Under the pieces are notes generated by a model, which had not been told where the DNA came from, did no database searches, and saw nothing but the letters and a program-made list of their open reading frames with translations. DNA of 64,000 nucleotides from SPDF01 sp963699825 (GTDB taxonomy: Bacteria; Gemmatimonadota; Gemmatimonadetes; Gemmatimonadales; GWC2-71-9), in the NCBI GenBank assembly GCA_963699825.1, contig CAVOVI010000009.1, positions 124,001 through 188,000 on the forward strand, in the 5' to 3' direction. Every line of letters begins with the position of its first letter. Position 1 is the stretch's first letter. This document shows, one piece after another, positions 27,887 to 40,370 of the stretch. The position numbers were made by a program, and so were the translations under genes.

Positions 27887-29064
27887 CAGTCCTCCGCCAA
27901 CTCGCGCTCGGCGGACGCCACCAGTTCGACGCCTTCGTTCACGAACGCCACGCGGTCAATGCCGGCGGGCAAGGGGCGGCGGCTGAGATAGTCCTGCACG
28001 ATGTCGGGCAGCGTCTGGCGGCGGCCCGGTGCACCGACCCCTGTGACCCGCGTCGGTTCCGGACGCCTGAGGTCGAGCTGGAAATGCAGCGCTTCCGCCT
28101 TCCATTTGCGCACCACGGCGTGATCGAGCTGCCGCCCCACATGGCGCGGCACACCGGTCACCACCAGGCGCACGACCTGATCCTCGATGCCGCCCGGAAC
28201 GGCGGCAACGCGCGCGGTGATCGCCGCCTGGAGTTCGTCCGGGGCCATGTCGGTGCCATCGAGCCGGGGGAGGTCGAGGACCCTCCTCGCCGGGACGATC
28301 TTCTGCGGCTCGGCGACGCCAGTCTCCAGGTCAACCAGCAACCACCCCTTCCCCTCGAGCCCTTTCTCCGCCTCGTCGCGCAATTCACCCCAGGGATTGG
28401 TGCTCACGTACTCCAGCGCTCCGCAATACCAGGCACGGGCGCCGAGCGGGGTCTGGACGTGGTAGTGACCGAACGCCACGTAACTCCACTCCCCGGCGCC
28501 GAACTCATCCGGACGGACGATGGCGCCGCCATACTCGACCGCCGAGCGATCGGAGGGGAAGACGCCATCCACCTCGCCGTGGGCCACGAGGACTTCGTAC
28601 TTCGCACTCCCGTCGGGCTTCAACGCCGGCCGCTCCGGCTGGACCAGCGCCTCGTGCGGCACGGCGAGCACACTCAGTTCCAGTTCCGGATAGCTGAACC
28701 GCCGCGCCTCGTGGGTGGCGACATCCACGCCGAGTTCGTCGAAGAGGCGCAGAATGCTGCCGGTCTCGGTCGAGCGCGGTGTGTCGTGATTGCCGGCGAT
28801 CAGGACGATTGGCGTGTCAGGCAGTTCGGCGCGAATGCGCTGGAACTGCTGGAACGCGAAGACGATGGCGGCGTTGGTGGGGCGGACGGAATGAAAAAGG
28901 TCGCCAGCCACGATGATGACGTCAGGCCGGGCGGCGATGACGCCGTCCACCGCCTGACGGAACGCCATGGCGGTGTCGGCCTCCCGCTGATTGATGCCGG
29001 CGGGGGTCTGCCGATGGTATTGCCGGAAGCCGAGATGGAGGTCGGCGAGATGCGCGAGTTTCAC
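27886..29064 (-). CDS. sbcD: Exonuclease SbcD / Mre11-like nuclease
   Basis: Metallophosphoesterase nuclease of 392 residues. Manganese-site motifs are HLADLHLGFRQYH, VIIVAGDLFHS, LIAGNHDTPRS, the VAHGEVDGVF region and FGHYHVQTPL. The capping region follows. The GTG at 29064 aligns the first motif at residue 2, as is usual. Coupled with sbcC. A repeat cluster of about 160 bases lies between it and the HerA-like gene upstream. Confidence 0.92.
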   Translation of the reverse strand: MKLAHLADLHLGFRQYHRQTPAGINQREADTAMAFRQAVDGVIAARPDVIIVAGDLFHSVRPTNAAIVFAFQQFQRIRAELPDTPIVLIAGNHDTPRSTETGSILRLFDELGVDVATHEARRFSYPELELSVLAVPHEALVQPERPALKPDGSAKYEVLVAHGEVDGVFPSDRSAVEYGGAIVRPDEFGAGEWSYVAFGHYHVQTPLGARAWYCGALEYVSTNPWGELRDEAEKGLEGKGWLLVDLETGVAEPQKIVPARRVLDLPRLDGTDMAPDELQAAITARVAAVPGGIEDQVVRLVVTGVPRHVGRQLDHAVVRKWKAEALHFQLDLRRPEPTRVTGVGAPGRRQTLPDIVQDYLSRRPLPAGIDRVAFVNEGVELVASAERELAED

Positions 29065-29111
29065 AGGTAGGAGAATGCGCCTGCCGGGGGCGGGAGGCAA
29101 GACGTTGCCGG

Positions 29112-29275
29112 TTCTGTCATTGCGAGGCCACGAAGTGGCCGAAGCAATCTCGGGCTAGCAGCCGATCTTGAGATTGCTTCGTCGGCCCCTGGCGGGGCCT
29201 CCTCGCAATGACAGAAGTGGTCGGAGGCTACCCACCACTGCCGGGTGGCCTCCTCGCAATGACAGAAGAGCGGTT
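29112..29275. repeat. Cluster of three dispersed palindromic repeat copies
   Basis: Copy 1 (29112-29156) reads TTCTGTCATTGCGAGGCCAC and then GTGGCCGAAGCAATCTCG. Copy 2 (about 29171-29217) is inverted, GAGATTGCTTCGTCGGCCCC and then CTCCTCGCAATGACAGAAG. A half copy (29243-29268) again ends CTCCTCGCAATGACAGAAG. The cluster fills the gap between the HerA-like and sbcD genes. Confidence 0.88.
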
Positions 29276-31209
29276 AAGAGGAATATGGATCCGGCGTCCC
29301 GCGCAGCGGCAGCACGCCGCTCCTGCGGGAAACGAGCTCCGGCTCGACCCGCCGTCCCAGCGCCGCCGTGAAGTAGGCCAGGACATCGTCGGGTCGGAGC
29401 TGGCGAGTGCGGGCCAGCGCACTGCGCACATCCTCTTCCCGACGCCCGTCCACGATGGCGCGCACCTTGTCGGTGCTGATGGCAGGGTCCATCGACCGGA
29501 GCTGGCGGGCCACCGCCTCATCGAACGGCAGGTCGACCGCCGGCGGGAACTTCTCCACGCCATCCCGCCCGGAAAGCACACAGGGCCGCGGGAAGCGGAT
29601 GAACACCGGCTGCGTGAAGTGGGGGTGGCGCACCATCAGTTCGCCCTTCGGCAGCGTTGCGAGCTTGATCTTGGTCGCCGGCGAGAGCGTGGCATACCCG
29701 GCGGTGGCCAACTCGTCGGGGTCCATCCGTCCGTAGATGGTCGTCCCCGCGTTGCCGACCACTCGCCGCAGCACCTGCGATCGGAACTGCTGGGCGGAGA
29801 ACAGCACCAGTCCGAGGTACCGCCCCCGCTCCGAAAGGTCGAGCAGCATCTTCCGCACGTAGGTGTCGGTGCCATCGGCGGGAGCGTACTTGTTGAGCTC
29901 GTCCACGAAGACGACCACGTGGTCTACGCCGAGGTCCCGACGCTCGAGATGCTCGCGCAGCTTGCTCACGACTCGCGCGAAGACGAGATCCTGCGCCAGC
30001 GGATCGACGCTCGCCACGTCCACGACGTACACACCGCGGTCTTCGAACGTCCCCCAAGGGAGATCGTTCGACGCGCCGTCGTCGGTCACCAGCCCCTTGG
30101 CACGGGTGGTGATGTTGCCGAGCCGGTTCCGGACCTTCCGGATCGTGGCGATGTGATGGGTGCGCCAGACGTCGCCCCGGTTCTTGGTCTCCAGTGCATC
30201 GAAGATGGCGCGGAAGAACGCCTCGAGATCGGCGAAGGTCAGCACCCGCCAGTCCGTGTGGCTGCAGTTCCGGTGCGTGGAAGTCCCGCCCGACCACCCG
30301 ATCGGCCAGAAAATCGATGAACGCATCGGCCTTCGCGTCCAGGTCGTCGCGGTTGAGCACCACCTCGGCGTACTCGAGCACCTCGCGCAGCCCCCAGGTC
30401 AGCGGCTCCGTGTTGGCGGCCAGGTCGGGATGGGTGCGCAGGGTGTTGAGGTTGACGCCGTCGGGCTTGCAGGGGGCGAAGTAGCGGACCTGCTCGAACG
30501 GCTTCGGCTCGAGTCCCAGGCGAGCGTAGGAGGCGATGTCGTCGACCGACAGCTCGGCGGGCTGATCGAGGAAGCAGAGGTCGGGGCCCTTCACGTTGAA
30601 GCAGAGCGCCGCCACCGAACCCTTGTGCGCCGGGAAGGTCTGGAAGATGCTCGAGAGGAAGAACTCCACCGCGCTCGTCTTGGTCGCCAGGCCCGAGACA
30701 CCGGTGATGTTGAGGTGCGCCGCCTCGGGGCCGAGCAGGAAGTCGGCGTCGAGGTAGACGGGCGCGGCGAGCCCCGCCGCGCCGTAGGTCCCCACCGGCA
30801 TCCCCGTGGGGCGGTCGCCCGTCGTGTAGGCGTCCATCCGCAGCGCGGAGCGGACATCGTCGTCGGTGGCCATGCGCACCTCGCCGAGGGGCACCGGCTG
30901 CAGCGGTTCCTCGGGCTCCTGCCGGAGGACGGCGGCGGTGTAGAGCCGGATCTCGGTGCGGGTCGAGCCGGCAGCTGACGCCTGCGTCGGATCCCCACCG
31001 GCGCCGGTGACCGCATCGAGCGGGCGGGCCAGGTCGGCGTACGCGGCGGCGTCCATGACCACGCCGAAGACGACGCGGCCGGGCGCGTCCACCCGTACGA
31101 TGGCGCCGACCCCCACGGGGGATTCCCGCGCGGTCCAGAAGTGAAATTGATGTGGAGTGGAGGGCCGGAGCTCCGTGGCGACGACGCGGCCGATCAGATC
31201 GGGGCGAAT
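29274..31209 (-). CDS. HerA-like hexameric ATPase (DUF87) (one frame break)
   Basis: FtsK/HerA-type DNA-translocating ATPase of about 644 residues. An N-terminal beta-barrel (LIGRVVATELRPSTPHQFHF) precedes the ATPase core. Walker B is clear (VVVFVDELNKYAP) and SAQQFRSQVLRRVVGNAGTT follows. The P-loop near residue 170-177 is GVSGLATKTS, with Thr instead of the Gly that normally precedes the Lys. A +1 break lies near 30270. No ATG/GTG precedes the barrel; an ATT at 31209 with GGAGG seven bases upstream is the best start. With SbcD and SbcC downstream it resembles the archaeal HerA-Mre11-Rad50 end-resection operon. Confidence 0.82.
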
Positions 31210-31694
31210 GGTGGGACCTCCGTCAACCAGAACCCCGCAAGGCGGCGCTTGTGGTCCAACTCGACGAGCAGGTGGTCCGCGACGCGCACCACCTCGACTT
31301 CCCGGCGTCCCCCGATGCGGAGGTGCACAATCTTCTCGTCCGGCGTGGCCGAGACAGACAGCGTCGTGTCCACCTCGACCGCGGAGACAGTCTGACGGGA
31401 GGCCTTGCTCGGCAGCAACACCCGCCCCGCGCGTGCGCCGTCTGGCGGGGCCAGCCCCGGCACCGTGTCAACCTCAGGCCAGACCACCACGTCGAGCCCG
31501 CAGAGGACACCGTCCAGGACGTCGAGTACCAGGACCGAGCCCTCCTCATCGGAGAGTTCGACGCTCCCCTCCCGGCCCGCACTACCCACGGCCGAACGGA
31601 ACCCACCGGAGAGGATGTCGGTCTCGATGTCCCAGCGCCATTCGACGGCGGGGAGTTTCCCCTCAAGCGGTTCGACGCGGGTATCGACGTTCAT
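31194..31694 (-). CDS. Unknown protein upstream of HerA
   Basis: 166 residues, soluble, acidic and mostly beta-strand by pattern (VLDVLDGVLCGLDVVVWPEV; TTLSVSATPDEKIVHLRIGG). I do not recognise a family and see no nuclease motif of the NurA type. The ATG at 31692-31694 lies nine bases after the aminotransferase stop. The 3' end overlaps the probable HerA start by 16 bases, which argues that it works with HerA. Confidence 0.6.
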   Translation of the reverse strand: MNVDTRVEPLEGKLPAVEWRWDIETDILSGGFRSAVGSAGREGSVELSDEEGSVLVLDVLDGVLCGLDVVVWPEVDTVPGLAPPDGARAGRVLLPSKASRQTVSAVEVDTTLSVSATPDEKIVHLRIGGRREVEVVRVADHLLVELDHKRRLAGFWLTEVPPFAPI

Positions 31695-31703
31695 CGAGCG
31701 CTC

Positions 31704-32913
31704 CTACGCAGCCTGCGCGGCGGTGAGCCGGCCGATGAACTTGAGAATGCGGTCCACGCCGGCGTCGAGTTCCTTGTCCGCCGCAGCATAGCTGAGCCGC
31801 ACCCACCGGTCGTCTCCAAACGCCGCACCCGGTACCAGCGCAACGCCCTCCTCGGCCATCAGCTTCTCGCAGAAGGCGGCGCCTCCGCCCCCGGGCCCGG
31901 TCAGCCCGTCCACCCGGAAGAAGAAGTAGAAGGCGCCGTGCGGCTCCACGAACTCCACGCCGGGCACCTCGGAGCGGAACCGTGCCACCAGGCGATCGCG
32001 GCGCGCCGCGGAAGGCCGCGACCATCCGGAGGACGTCCGCCTCGACCCGCTCGTCGCTGAACGCCGTCGCCGAGGCCCACTGCGCCGGGTGGTTGGCTCC
32101 GGTGGTCGTGTGGGATTGCAGCGCCGCCATTCCCTTGAAGACATGGGTCGGCGCCAGGGCGGCGCCAATCCGCCACCCGGTCATCGCGTACGCCTTGCTG
32201 GCGCCGCAGATTACCACCGTCCGCTCCAGCAGGTCGTCGGGAAGGTCGAGGAAGCTCGGTGCCGCCTTCGCCCCATAGTTGATCCGGCGGTAGATCTCGT
32301 CGGCGATGATCCACACGTCGTTCTTCTTGGCCCACTCCGCAATCGCCTTCAGCTCCGGCAGGGTGTACACCGCCCCGGTCGGATTGCAGGGGGAGCAGAG
32401 GATGAGCCCTTTGGTGCGGGTGGTGGAGTGGTTGTCGAGTTCCTTGGCACCGACCTTCAGCCCCCACTCGATGTCTCCCGGCACCAGGATCGGCTCGGCA
32501 CGACAGAGATGGACGATCTGTGGGTAGGACACCCACGCCGGCGCAGGAATCAGCACCTGGTCATTGGGACCGAAAAGGGTGAAGCACGCGTTGAAGAGGG
32601 AGTGCTTTGATCCGGAACTGATGAGGATGTTGTCGGCGTTGACCGGCCGCCCGCCGCTGAGCAGCGAGAGGTTCTTCGCGATCGCGACACGAAGCTCAGG
32701 AATGCCCGGGTTGGGCGGGTAGTGGGTCATCCCCTTCTGGATCGCCGTGATTCCCGCCTGGGCCGCCACCATCGGCGTATCGAAGTCCGGTTCGCCGAGA
32801 CTGAGGTCGAAGACCTCTTCACCGGCGGCGCGACGGCGCTTGGTTTCGGCGCTGATCGCGATCGTTTCCGAGGGCTTCAGGTGCACCAGGTTGAGCGAGA
32901 GCGGTTCGGGCAT
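31704..32913 (-). CDS. Class I aminotransferase, aspartate type (one frame break)
   Basis: PLP enzyme of about 402 residues, type I fold. Seen: FDLSLGEPDFDTP, THYPPNPGIPELRVAIA, ILCSPCNPTGAVYTL, DEIYRRINYG and the PLP-lysine region VICGASKAYAMTGWRIGAAL. The family converts aspartate and 2-oxoglutarate or related pairs. A +1 break near 32010 joins AAFR to ARRDRLVARFRSEVPG. First gene of the minus-strand cluster with the HerA and SbcCD genes, probably by position only. Confidence 0.88.
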
Positions 32914-33020
32914 TGCGGAGTCCGGAGGGGAGTGGGAATTGTCGAGCCGAAAGCTCCCCACGCCTGCAAGGTGATGTCAACTGCGCCGCCGGTGGCATCC
33001 GCAGCGCCGCCCGCTTATTC

Positions 33021-33048
33021 TTGAGCCCCGGCGCGAGCCGACTATTTG
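33021..33048 (+). promoter_or_regulatory. Putative promoter of the pseudo-helicase gene
   Basis: TTGAGC (33021-33026) and TATTTG (33043-33048) with 16-base spacing. The leader before the GTG at 33064 would be very short. Confidence 0.4.
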
Positions 33049-33063
33049 ACAACCGAGGGTCCT

Positions 33064-34513
33064 GTGTCCGAGTCAACCGTGTATGCATCGATCGCCGACC
33101 TCGCCGAGGCGGCCACCACCGCCGAGCGCGGCCACAACGTCGTGGCTGCCCTGCCGCCATGCGCCGCCGGTGCCGCCCCCATCCTTGCCGCGCTCGGCAG
33201 GAGACTGGCCGCCGCGCCTGCCACCGGACTCCGGGTCCTCATCCTCGCCACTCCCGACACATCATCCGACTGGACCGATGCCGCCACGCGGGCCATGCCC
33301 TCGTGCCGCGTCCGCTCGTCCGGCAACCTGACCCGCACCACCCGGCAGCTTCGCGCCGGGCAGGTGGAGGTGCTGGTCGCCTCCCCCGCCGAAGCCCAGC
33401 AGCTCGTGGAGAAGTCGGTCCTGAAGACCGATCAGTTGTCTGCGGTCATCCTTGCCTGGCCCGAGTCGTGGGGCGGCGCCGAGGCGCTCGCGGTGCTGAT
33501 GCACGACCTCGGCAAGGAGACCCAGCGGATCGTTTGCACGGCGCAGCCGGAGGCGGCGGCCGACGTGATCGAGCGCTACGCCCGCAAGGCACTGATGGTC
33601 GGGTTCCCGCCGGCGGAAGCGCCGCCGATGAGTCCGGTCGGCCCGGTTCGGACGGTCAGCGTGTCGTGGAACCGGCGGGCGGCGGCGGTCGCCGAGGTGG
33701 TGGAGCTGCTCGATCCGGCAAAGGTGACGATATGGTGCGTGGACGAGGCGGGGGTGGCGGCGGTCAGGGGAGCGATGGCAGGCCACGACGCCGACGCACA
33801 GGTCACCAGCGGAGACGTCGAGGCGACGGAACTCGTGGTGGCGTATGACCTTCCGACCCCGGGCCAGCTGCAGGCGCTGATGGCCGCGGGACCGGTGGTG
33901 TTGCTGGTGCCGCCGGCGGGCGAAGAGTACGTGGCGAAGATCGCCTCGCCGCGCCGAAGCCTCCGACTGACCGGTGCGGTGGACGCCGCGCAGGACGAGG
34001 CGGCGCGCCGTCGGGCGACGATCGCGCAGGTGCTCGAGGCGGGCGTGCCCGGCACCGGACTTCTGGCGCTTGCCCCGCTCTTCGAGCGCTACGACCCCTC
34101 GGCGGTGGCGGCGGCGATGTACCAGCTCTGGACCGGTCACGCGAGCGACCCCGTGCCGGTTCCCGTGGCGCGCCCGGCCGATCCGCCGGCGGCGGTCGAG
34201 ACCCATCGCGCCCGGTGCCACGGCGCGGATGTTCGTGAGCGTGGGCCGCCAGGACGGTACGACAGCCGCCGATCTGGTGGCGGTGCTCACCAAGGAAGTC
34301 CGGATCGACAAGTCGAAGATCGGCCGGATCGAGCTGAAGGAGGCCTACTGCCTGGTGGAGTTGCCGGCGGGGGAGGTCGAGCAGATCGTGCGGGGGATGG
34401 ACGGGCGGACGGTGCGGAACAAGAAGATCATGGCCAAGGTGGACCGGGGCCCCGCCTCCCCACCACCGCCGAAGCGGCGGGCGCCTACTTCCGGCGGTTC
34501 ACGAGCGCCTTGA
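33064..34513 (+). CDS. Degenerate DEAD-box-like protein with DbpA RNA-binding domain (one frame break)
   Basis: About 482 residues. The C-terminus is an unmistakable DbpA RNA-binding fold (FVSVGRQDGTTAADLVAVLT; KIGRIELKEAYCLVELPAGE), which in true DbpA binds 23S rRNA hairpin 92. The N-terminal ~370 residues have the length and segment order of a two-lobe helicase core but no Walker A and no DEAD; the equivalent place reads VILAWPESWGG. It is therefore likely an ATPase-dead relative used for RNA or ribosome binding. A +1 break is near 34220. The start GTG has GAGG six bases upstream. Its last codons overlap the convergent HU gene. Confidence 0.75.
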
Positions 34514-34776
34514 GCGCGCTCCCCGGCCGAAAGGCAGGGACGACAGAGGCCCGGATCGGGATCGACTTGCCCGGTCTTCGGGTCGCGGCCGTTCCGGGCG
34601 CCGCGCTGACGGGGCTCGAAGCTCCCGAACCCCGAAATCTGGACCGTATTTCCCTTCCGCAGCTCCCCCGCCACGATCCCTTCCGTCCCGAAGAACGCAT
34701 CCACGATCTCGCTGGCCCGCGCCTTGGAGGTGCCGAGCCGCTTGGCGGCGGCGGCCACGAGTTCGGACTTCTTCAC
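34485..34776 (-). CDS. HU/IHF family DNA-binding protein (one frame break)
   Basis: Histone-like protein of 96 residues. VKKSELVAAAAKRLGTSKAR opens the helical body; VQISGFGSFEPRQRGARNGR and, after a +1 break near 34565, KSIPIRASVVPAFRPGSALK form the DNA-gripping arm and C-terminus. GTG at 34776 is chosen because AAGGAG stands six bases upstream; an upstream ATG at 34797 has no such site. Confidence 0.9.
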
Positions 34777-34945
34777 GCTGGACTCCTTCGGCGGCATCGG
34801 CGGGGGGAGGGTGCGGCGGCAATATGGTGCGGCGGTGAAGGGAGGCGCAAGAGCACGCACTGCTCGAGTCGTTGAGCGGCACGCTTGACCCCACCCCCTC
34901 CGCGCGGTAACCTCAGCGACACCCCCGCTTGTGGAGACCCACCGG

Positions 34946-35551
34946 ATGTTTCACGGCAGCAGGCCAGGTTCCATCGAAGTCATCAGCGGGGTGATGTTCA
35001 GCGGCAAGAGCGAGGAACTCATTCGCCGGGTGCGGCGCGCCATCATCGCCCGGCGCCGCGTGGAGGTGTTCAAGTCGCACCTCGACGCCCGCTACGCCGG
35101 CCTCTACAGCGTCAGCAGCCACGACGGACTCGAACTCGATGCCACCCCGGTGGACACCGCCGCCGAGATCTTTCGTCAGGTCAGTCCCGACGCCGAAATG
35201 GTGGCCATCGACGAGGCGCAGTTCCTCGACGACGACATCGTGACCGTCACCACCGCCCTCGCGAACCGCGGCGTCCGGGTGGTGCTGGCCGGCACCGACA
35301 CCGACTTCCGCGGCGAGCCGTTCGGCCCGATGGGTTCGCTGATGGCCGTCGCCGAGGAGGTGACCAAGCTCCGCGCCATCTGCGTGGTCTGCGGCGACGA
35401 GGCGTGCCGCAACCAGCGCCTGATCGATGGCGCCCCCGCCCGTTACGATTCCCCCACCATCATGGTCGGCGGCCGGGAGAGCTACGAGGCCCGGTGTCGG
35501 CACTGCCACCGTGTGCCGCGCGCCGACGAAGACCAGCGAGCGTTGCTATGA
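34946..35551 (+). CDS. tdk: Thymidine kinase
   Basis: Phosphorylates thymidine to dTMP (type II enzyme). 201 residues: P-loop VISGVMFSGKSEELIRRV, VAIDEAQFLDDD, lasso region DTDFRGEPFG and two zinc cysteine pairs (CVVCGDEAC and CRHCH). ATG at 34946 with GGAG nine bases upstream. Its stop overlaps the coaE start, TATGA type. Confidence 0.93.
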   Translation: MFHGSRPGSIEVISGVMFSGKSEELIRRVRRAIIARRRVEVFKSHLDARYAGLYSVSSHDGLELDATPVDTAAEIFRQVSPDAEMVAIDEAQFLDDDIVTVTTALANRGVRVVLAGTDTDFRGEPFGPMGSLMAVAEEVTKLRAICVVCGDEACRNQRLIDGAPARYDSPTIMVGGRESYEARCRHCHRVPRADEDQRALL

Positions 35552-36153
35552 TCGTCGCACTGACCGGAAACATCGCCGCAGGAAAGTCCACCGTCGCCAC
35601 GCTCTTCAAGGGATGGGGCGCCGGCATCGTGGATGCCGACCAGGTCGTTCGCGACCTCCAACAGCCCGGTACCGAGGTCTTCCAGCAGATCGTCAAGCGA
35701 TTCGGCAAGGCGATTCTCACTCCGGAAGGGGAGATCGACCGCCCTGCCCTCCGGAAGCTGATTCTCGAGGACACCCGCGCCCGCTCCGATCTCAACGCCA
35801 TCGTGCACCCGGCGGTCCGGGCCCAGCGCGAGACCCTGGTGGCCGCCGCGCGTGCCGCCGGCGCCCGGATCATCGTCGCCGATATCCCACTCCTCTTCGA
35901 GGCGGCCGACCCGGCGGAGTTCGACGCGGTGGTCCTGGTGGACGCCCCGGACGCGGTCCGGCTGAACCGGCTGGTGACGATGCGGGGCCTGCCGCCGGAG
36001 GACGCCGAGCGGTTGATGGCGGCCCAGCAGCCGAGCGCCGGAAAGCGTCCGCTCAGCCAGTTTGTCATCGACAACGACGGCGACCGGGCCCAGCTTGAAC
36101 GCCGCACCCGGGACGTGTGGCTCGCACTCGAGGCGCGCGCCGCCGACGCTTGA
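35548..36153 (+). CDS. coaE: Dephospho-CoA kinase
   Basis: Last step of coenzyme A synthesis. 201 residues with P-loop MIVALTGNIAAGKSTVATLF, the VDADQVVRDL motif, IVHPAVRAQ and VADIPLLFE. Standard length, no break. Coupled to tdk by a four-base overlap. The promoter for gcvH overlaps its stop codon. Confidence 0.93.
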   Translation: MIVALTGNIAAGKSTVATLFKGWGAGIVDADQVVRDLQQPGTEVFQQIVKRFGKAILTPEGEIDRPALRKLILEDTRARSDLNAIVHPAVRAQRETLVAAARAAGARIIVADIPLLFEAADPAEFDAVVLVDAPDAVRLNRLVTMRGLPPEDAERLMAAQQPSAGKRPLSQFVIDNDGDRAQLERRTRDVWLALEARAADA

Positions 36154-36178
36154 TTTCGGGCCTGTTTCGGTCTATTCT
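36150..36178 (+). promoter_or_regulatory. Promoter of gcvH
   Basis: TTGATT (36150-36155) and TATTCT (36173-36178) with 17-base spacing, overlapping the coaE stop and lying about 30 bases before the gcvH GTG. Confidence 0.6.
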
Positions 36179-36208
36179 CCGCCCCGAACAATCTTCCCGG
36201 GAGCCCGC

Positions 36209-36599
36209 GTGTCTAACGTGCCGGCCGATCTGCTCTACACCAACGATCATGAATACGTCATGAAGACGAGCGACCCCGCCATCGTGCAGGTCGGCATCAC
36301 CGACTATGCGCAGGGCGAGCTGGGCGATGTCGTCTTCGTGAACCTCCCCAAGAAGGGCGACAAGTTCGGGGCCCACGCCGTCTTCGGCACCATCGAGGCG
36401 GTCAAGGCGGTCTCCGAGCTCTACAGCCCCGTGGCCGGCGAGGTCGTCGAGGTCAACGGCGCGCCTGGACGCCAACCCTGCCGCGGTCAACACCGACCCC
36501 TACGGCGAGGGCTACCTGGTCAAGATCAAGGTGACTGACGCCGGGGAAATGGGCTCGCTGCTCTCGGCGGAGGCCTACAAGAAGCACATCGGCGAGTAA
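36209..36599 (+). CDS. gcvH: Glycine cleavage system H protein (one frame break)
   Basis: Lipoyl carrier that shuttles the aminomethyl group between P, T and L proteins. About 129 residues; YAQGELGDVVFVNLPKKG and the lipoylation site FGTIEAVKAVSELYSPVAGE (Lys in AVKAV). A +1 break near 36466 leads to DANPAAVNTDPYGEGYLVKI and the true end. Start GTG with GGGAG seven bases upstream. A lipoate ligase is two genes downstream. Confidence 0.93.
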
Positions 36600-36690
36600 C
36601 ACACCGATGCCGCAGTGCCCCGATTGACCGCGCGCCCCGCTCCCCTCGGACCGGGGCGTGCATTCTTATATGCGTTGAGGACGTAACCCC

Positions 36691-39592
<2,902 letters not shown>

Positions 39593-39597
39593 CGCGT

Positions 39598-40370
39598 ATG
39601 CGGTGGACGCTCCTCGTCGACCCTTCGGGGCGTCCCGGCTGGCACAACATGGCGGTGGACCAGGCCCTCCTCGACCTCGCGGCCGGGGAGGGCCGTGCGT
39701 TTCTGCGGATCTACCGATGGGAACCGTTCTGCCTCTCGTTCGGCCGCAACGAACCGGCACTGAAGCGGTACGATCGCGCCGCGATCGAGCGACTGGGGCT
39801 CGACACCGTCCGCCGCCCGACGGGCGGACGCGCCGTCTGGCATGCGGACGAGGTGACCTACGCGGTGGCCGCGCCGATCCACACCTTCGGGACCCTCGCC
39901 GAGACCTATCAGCGCATCCACGAGACACTCGCCGAGGCGCTGCAGTCGCTCGGCTTCCCCGCTGAGCTGGCTTCCCCGCCTGCGCGCAGCCAGCGCGCTG
40001 GACGCTGGCGCCTGTTTCGCCTCCCCTGCAGGTGGCGAGGTCGTGCTGGAGGGACGGAAGGTGGTCGGCAGCGCCCAGCTCAGGGAGGGGGGCGCCTTCC
40101 TGCAGCACGGCTCCATCCTTCTCAGCGGCTCGCAGCAACTGGTCACGCGACGTGACCCTCGGCGCACCGCCACCGGACGGGTCGGTTGCCCTCTCGACCG
40201 TTCGTGGGGGGCCGGTGGAGTTCGACGAGGTCGCCTCAGCCGTCGCGGAAGCGGCCAGGGGCTGGCCCGGCGAATGGGATGAGACGGAATCCAATCCCGC
40301 AGCCGTTCAGGAAGCGATTCAGCGGCATGCCGAACGTTTTCATAGCGACGACTGGACCTGGCGGCGGTAG
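39598..40370 (+). CDS. Lipoate-protein ligase family protein (two frame breaks)
   Basis: About 256-residue LplA/LipM-type transferase. Seen: MAVDQALLDLA, LSFGRNEPALKRYD, the RRPTGGRAVWHADEVTYAVA substrate motif and, after breaks near 39999 and 40143 (+1 each), the lysine-containing EVVLEGRKVVGSAQLREGGA and FLQHGSILL. It would lipoylate GcvH and other carriers. Whether it uses free lipoate or octanoyl-ACP cannot be said. Position after gcvP supports the role. Confidence 0.85.
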
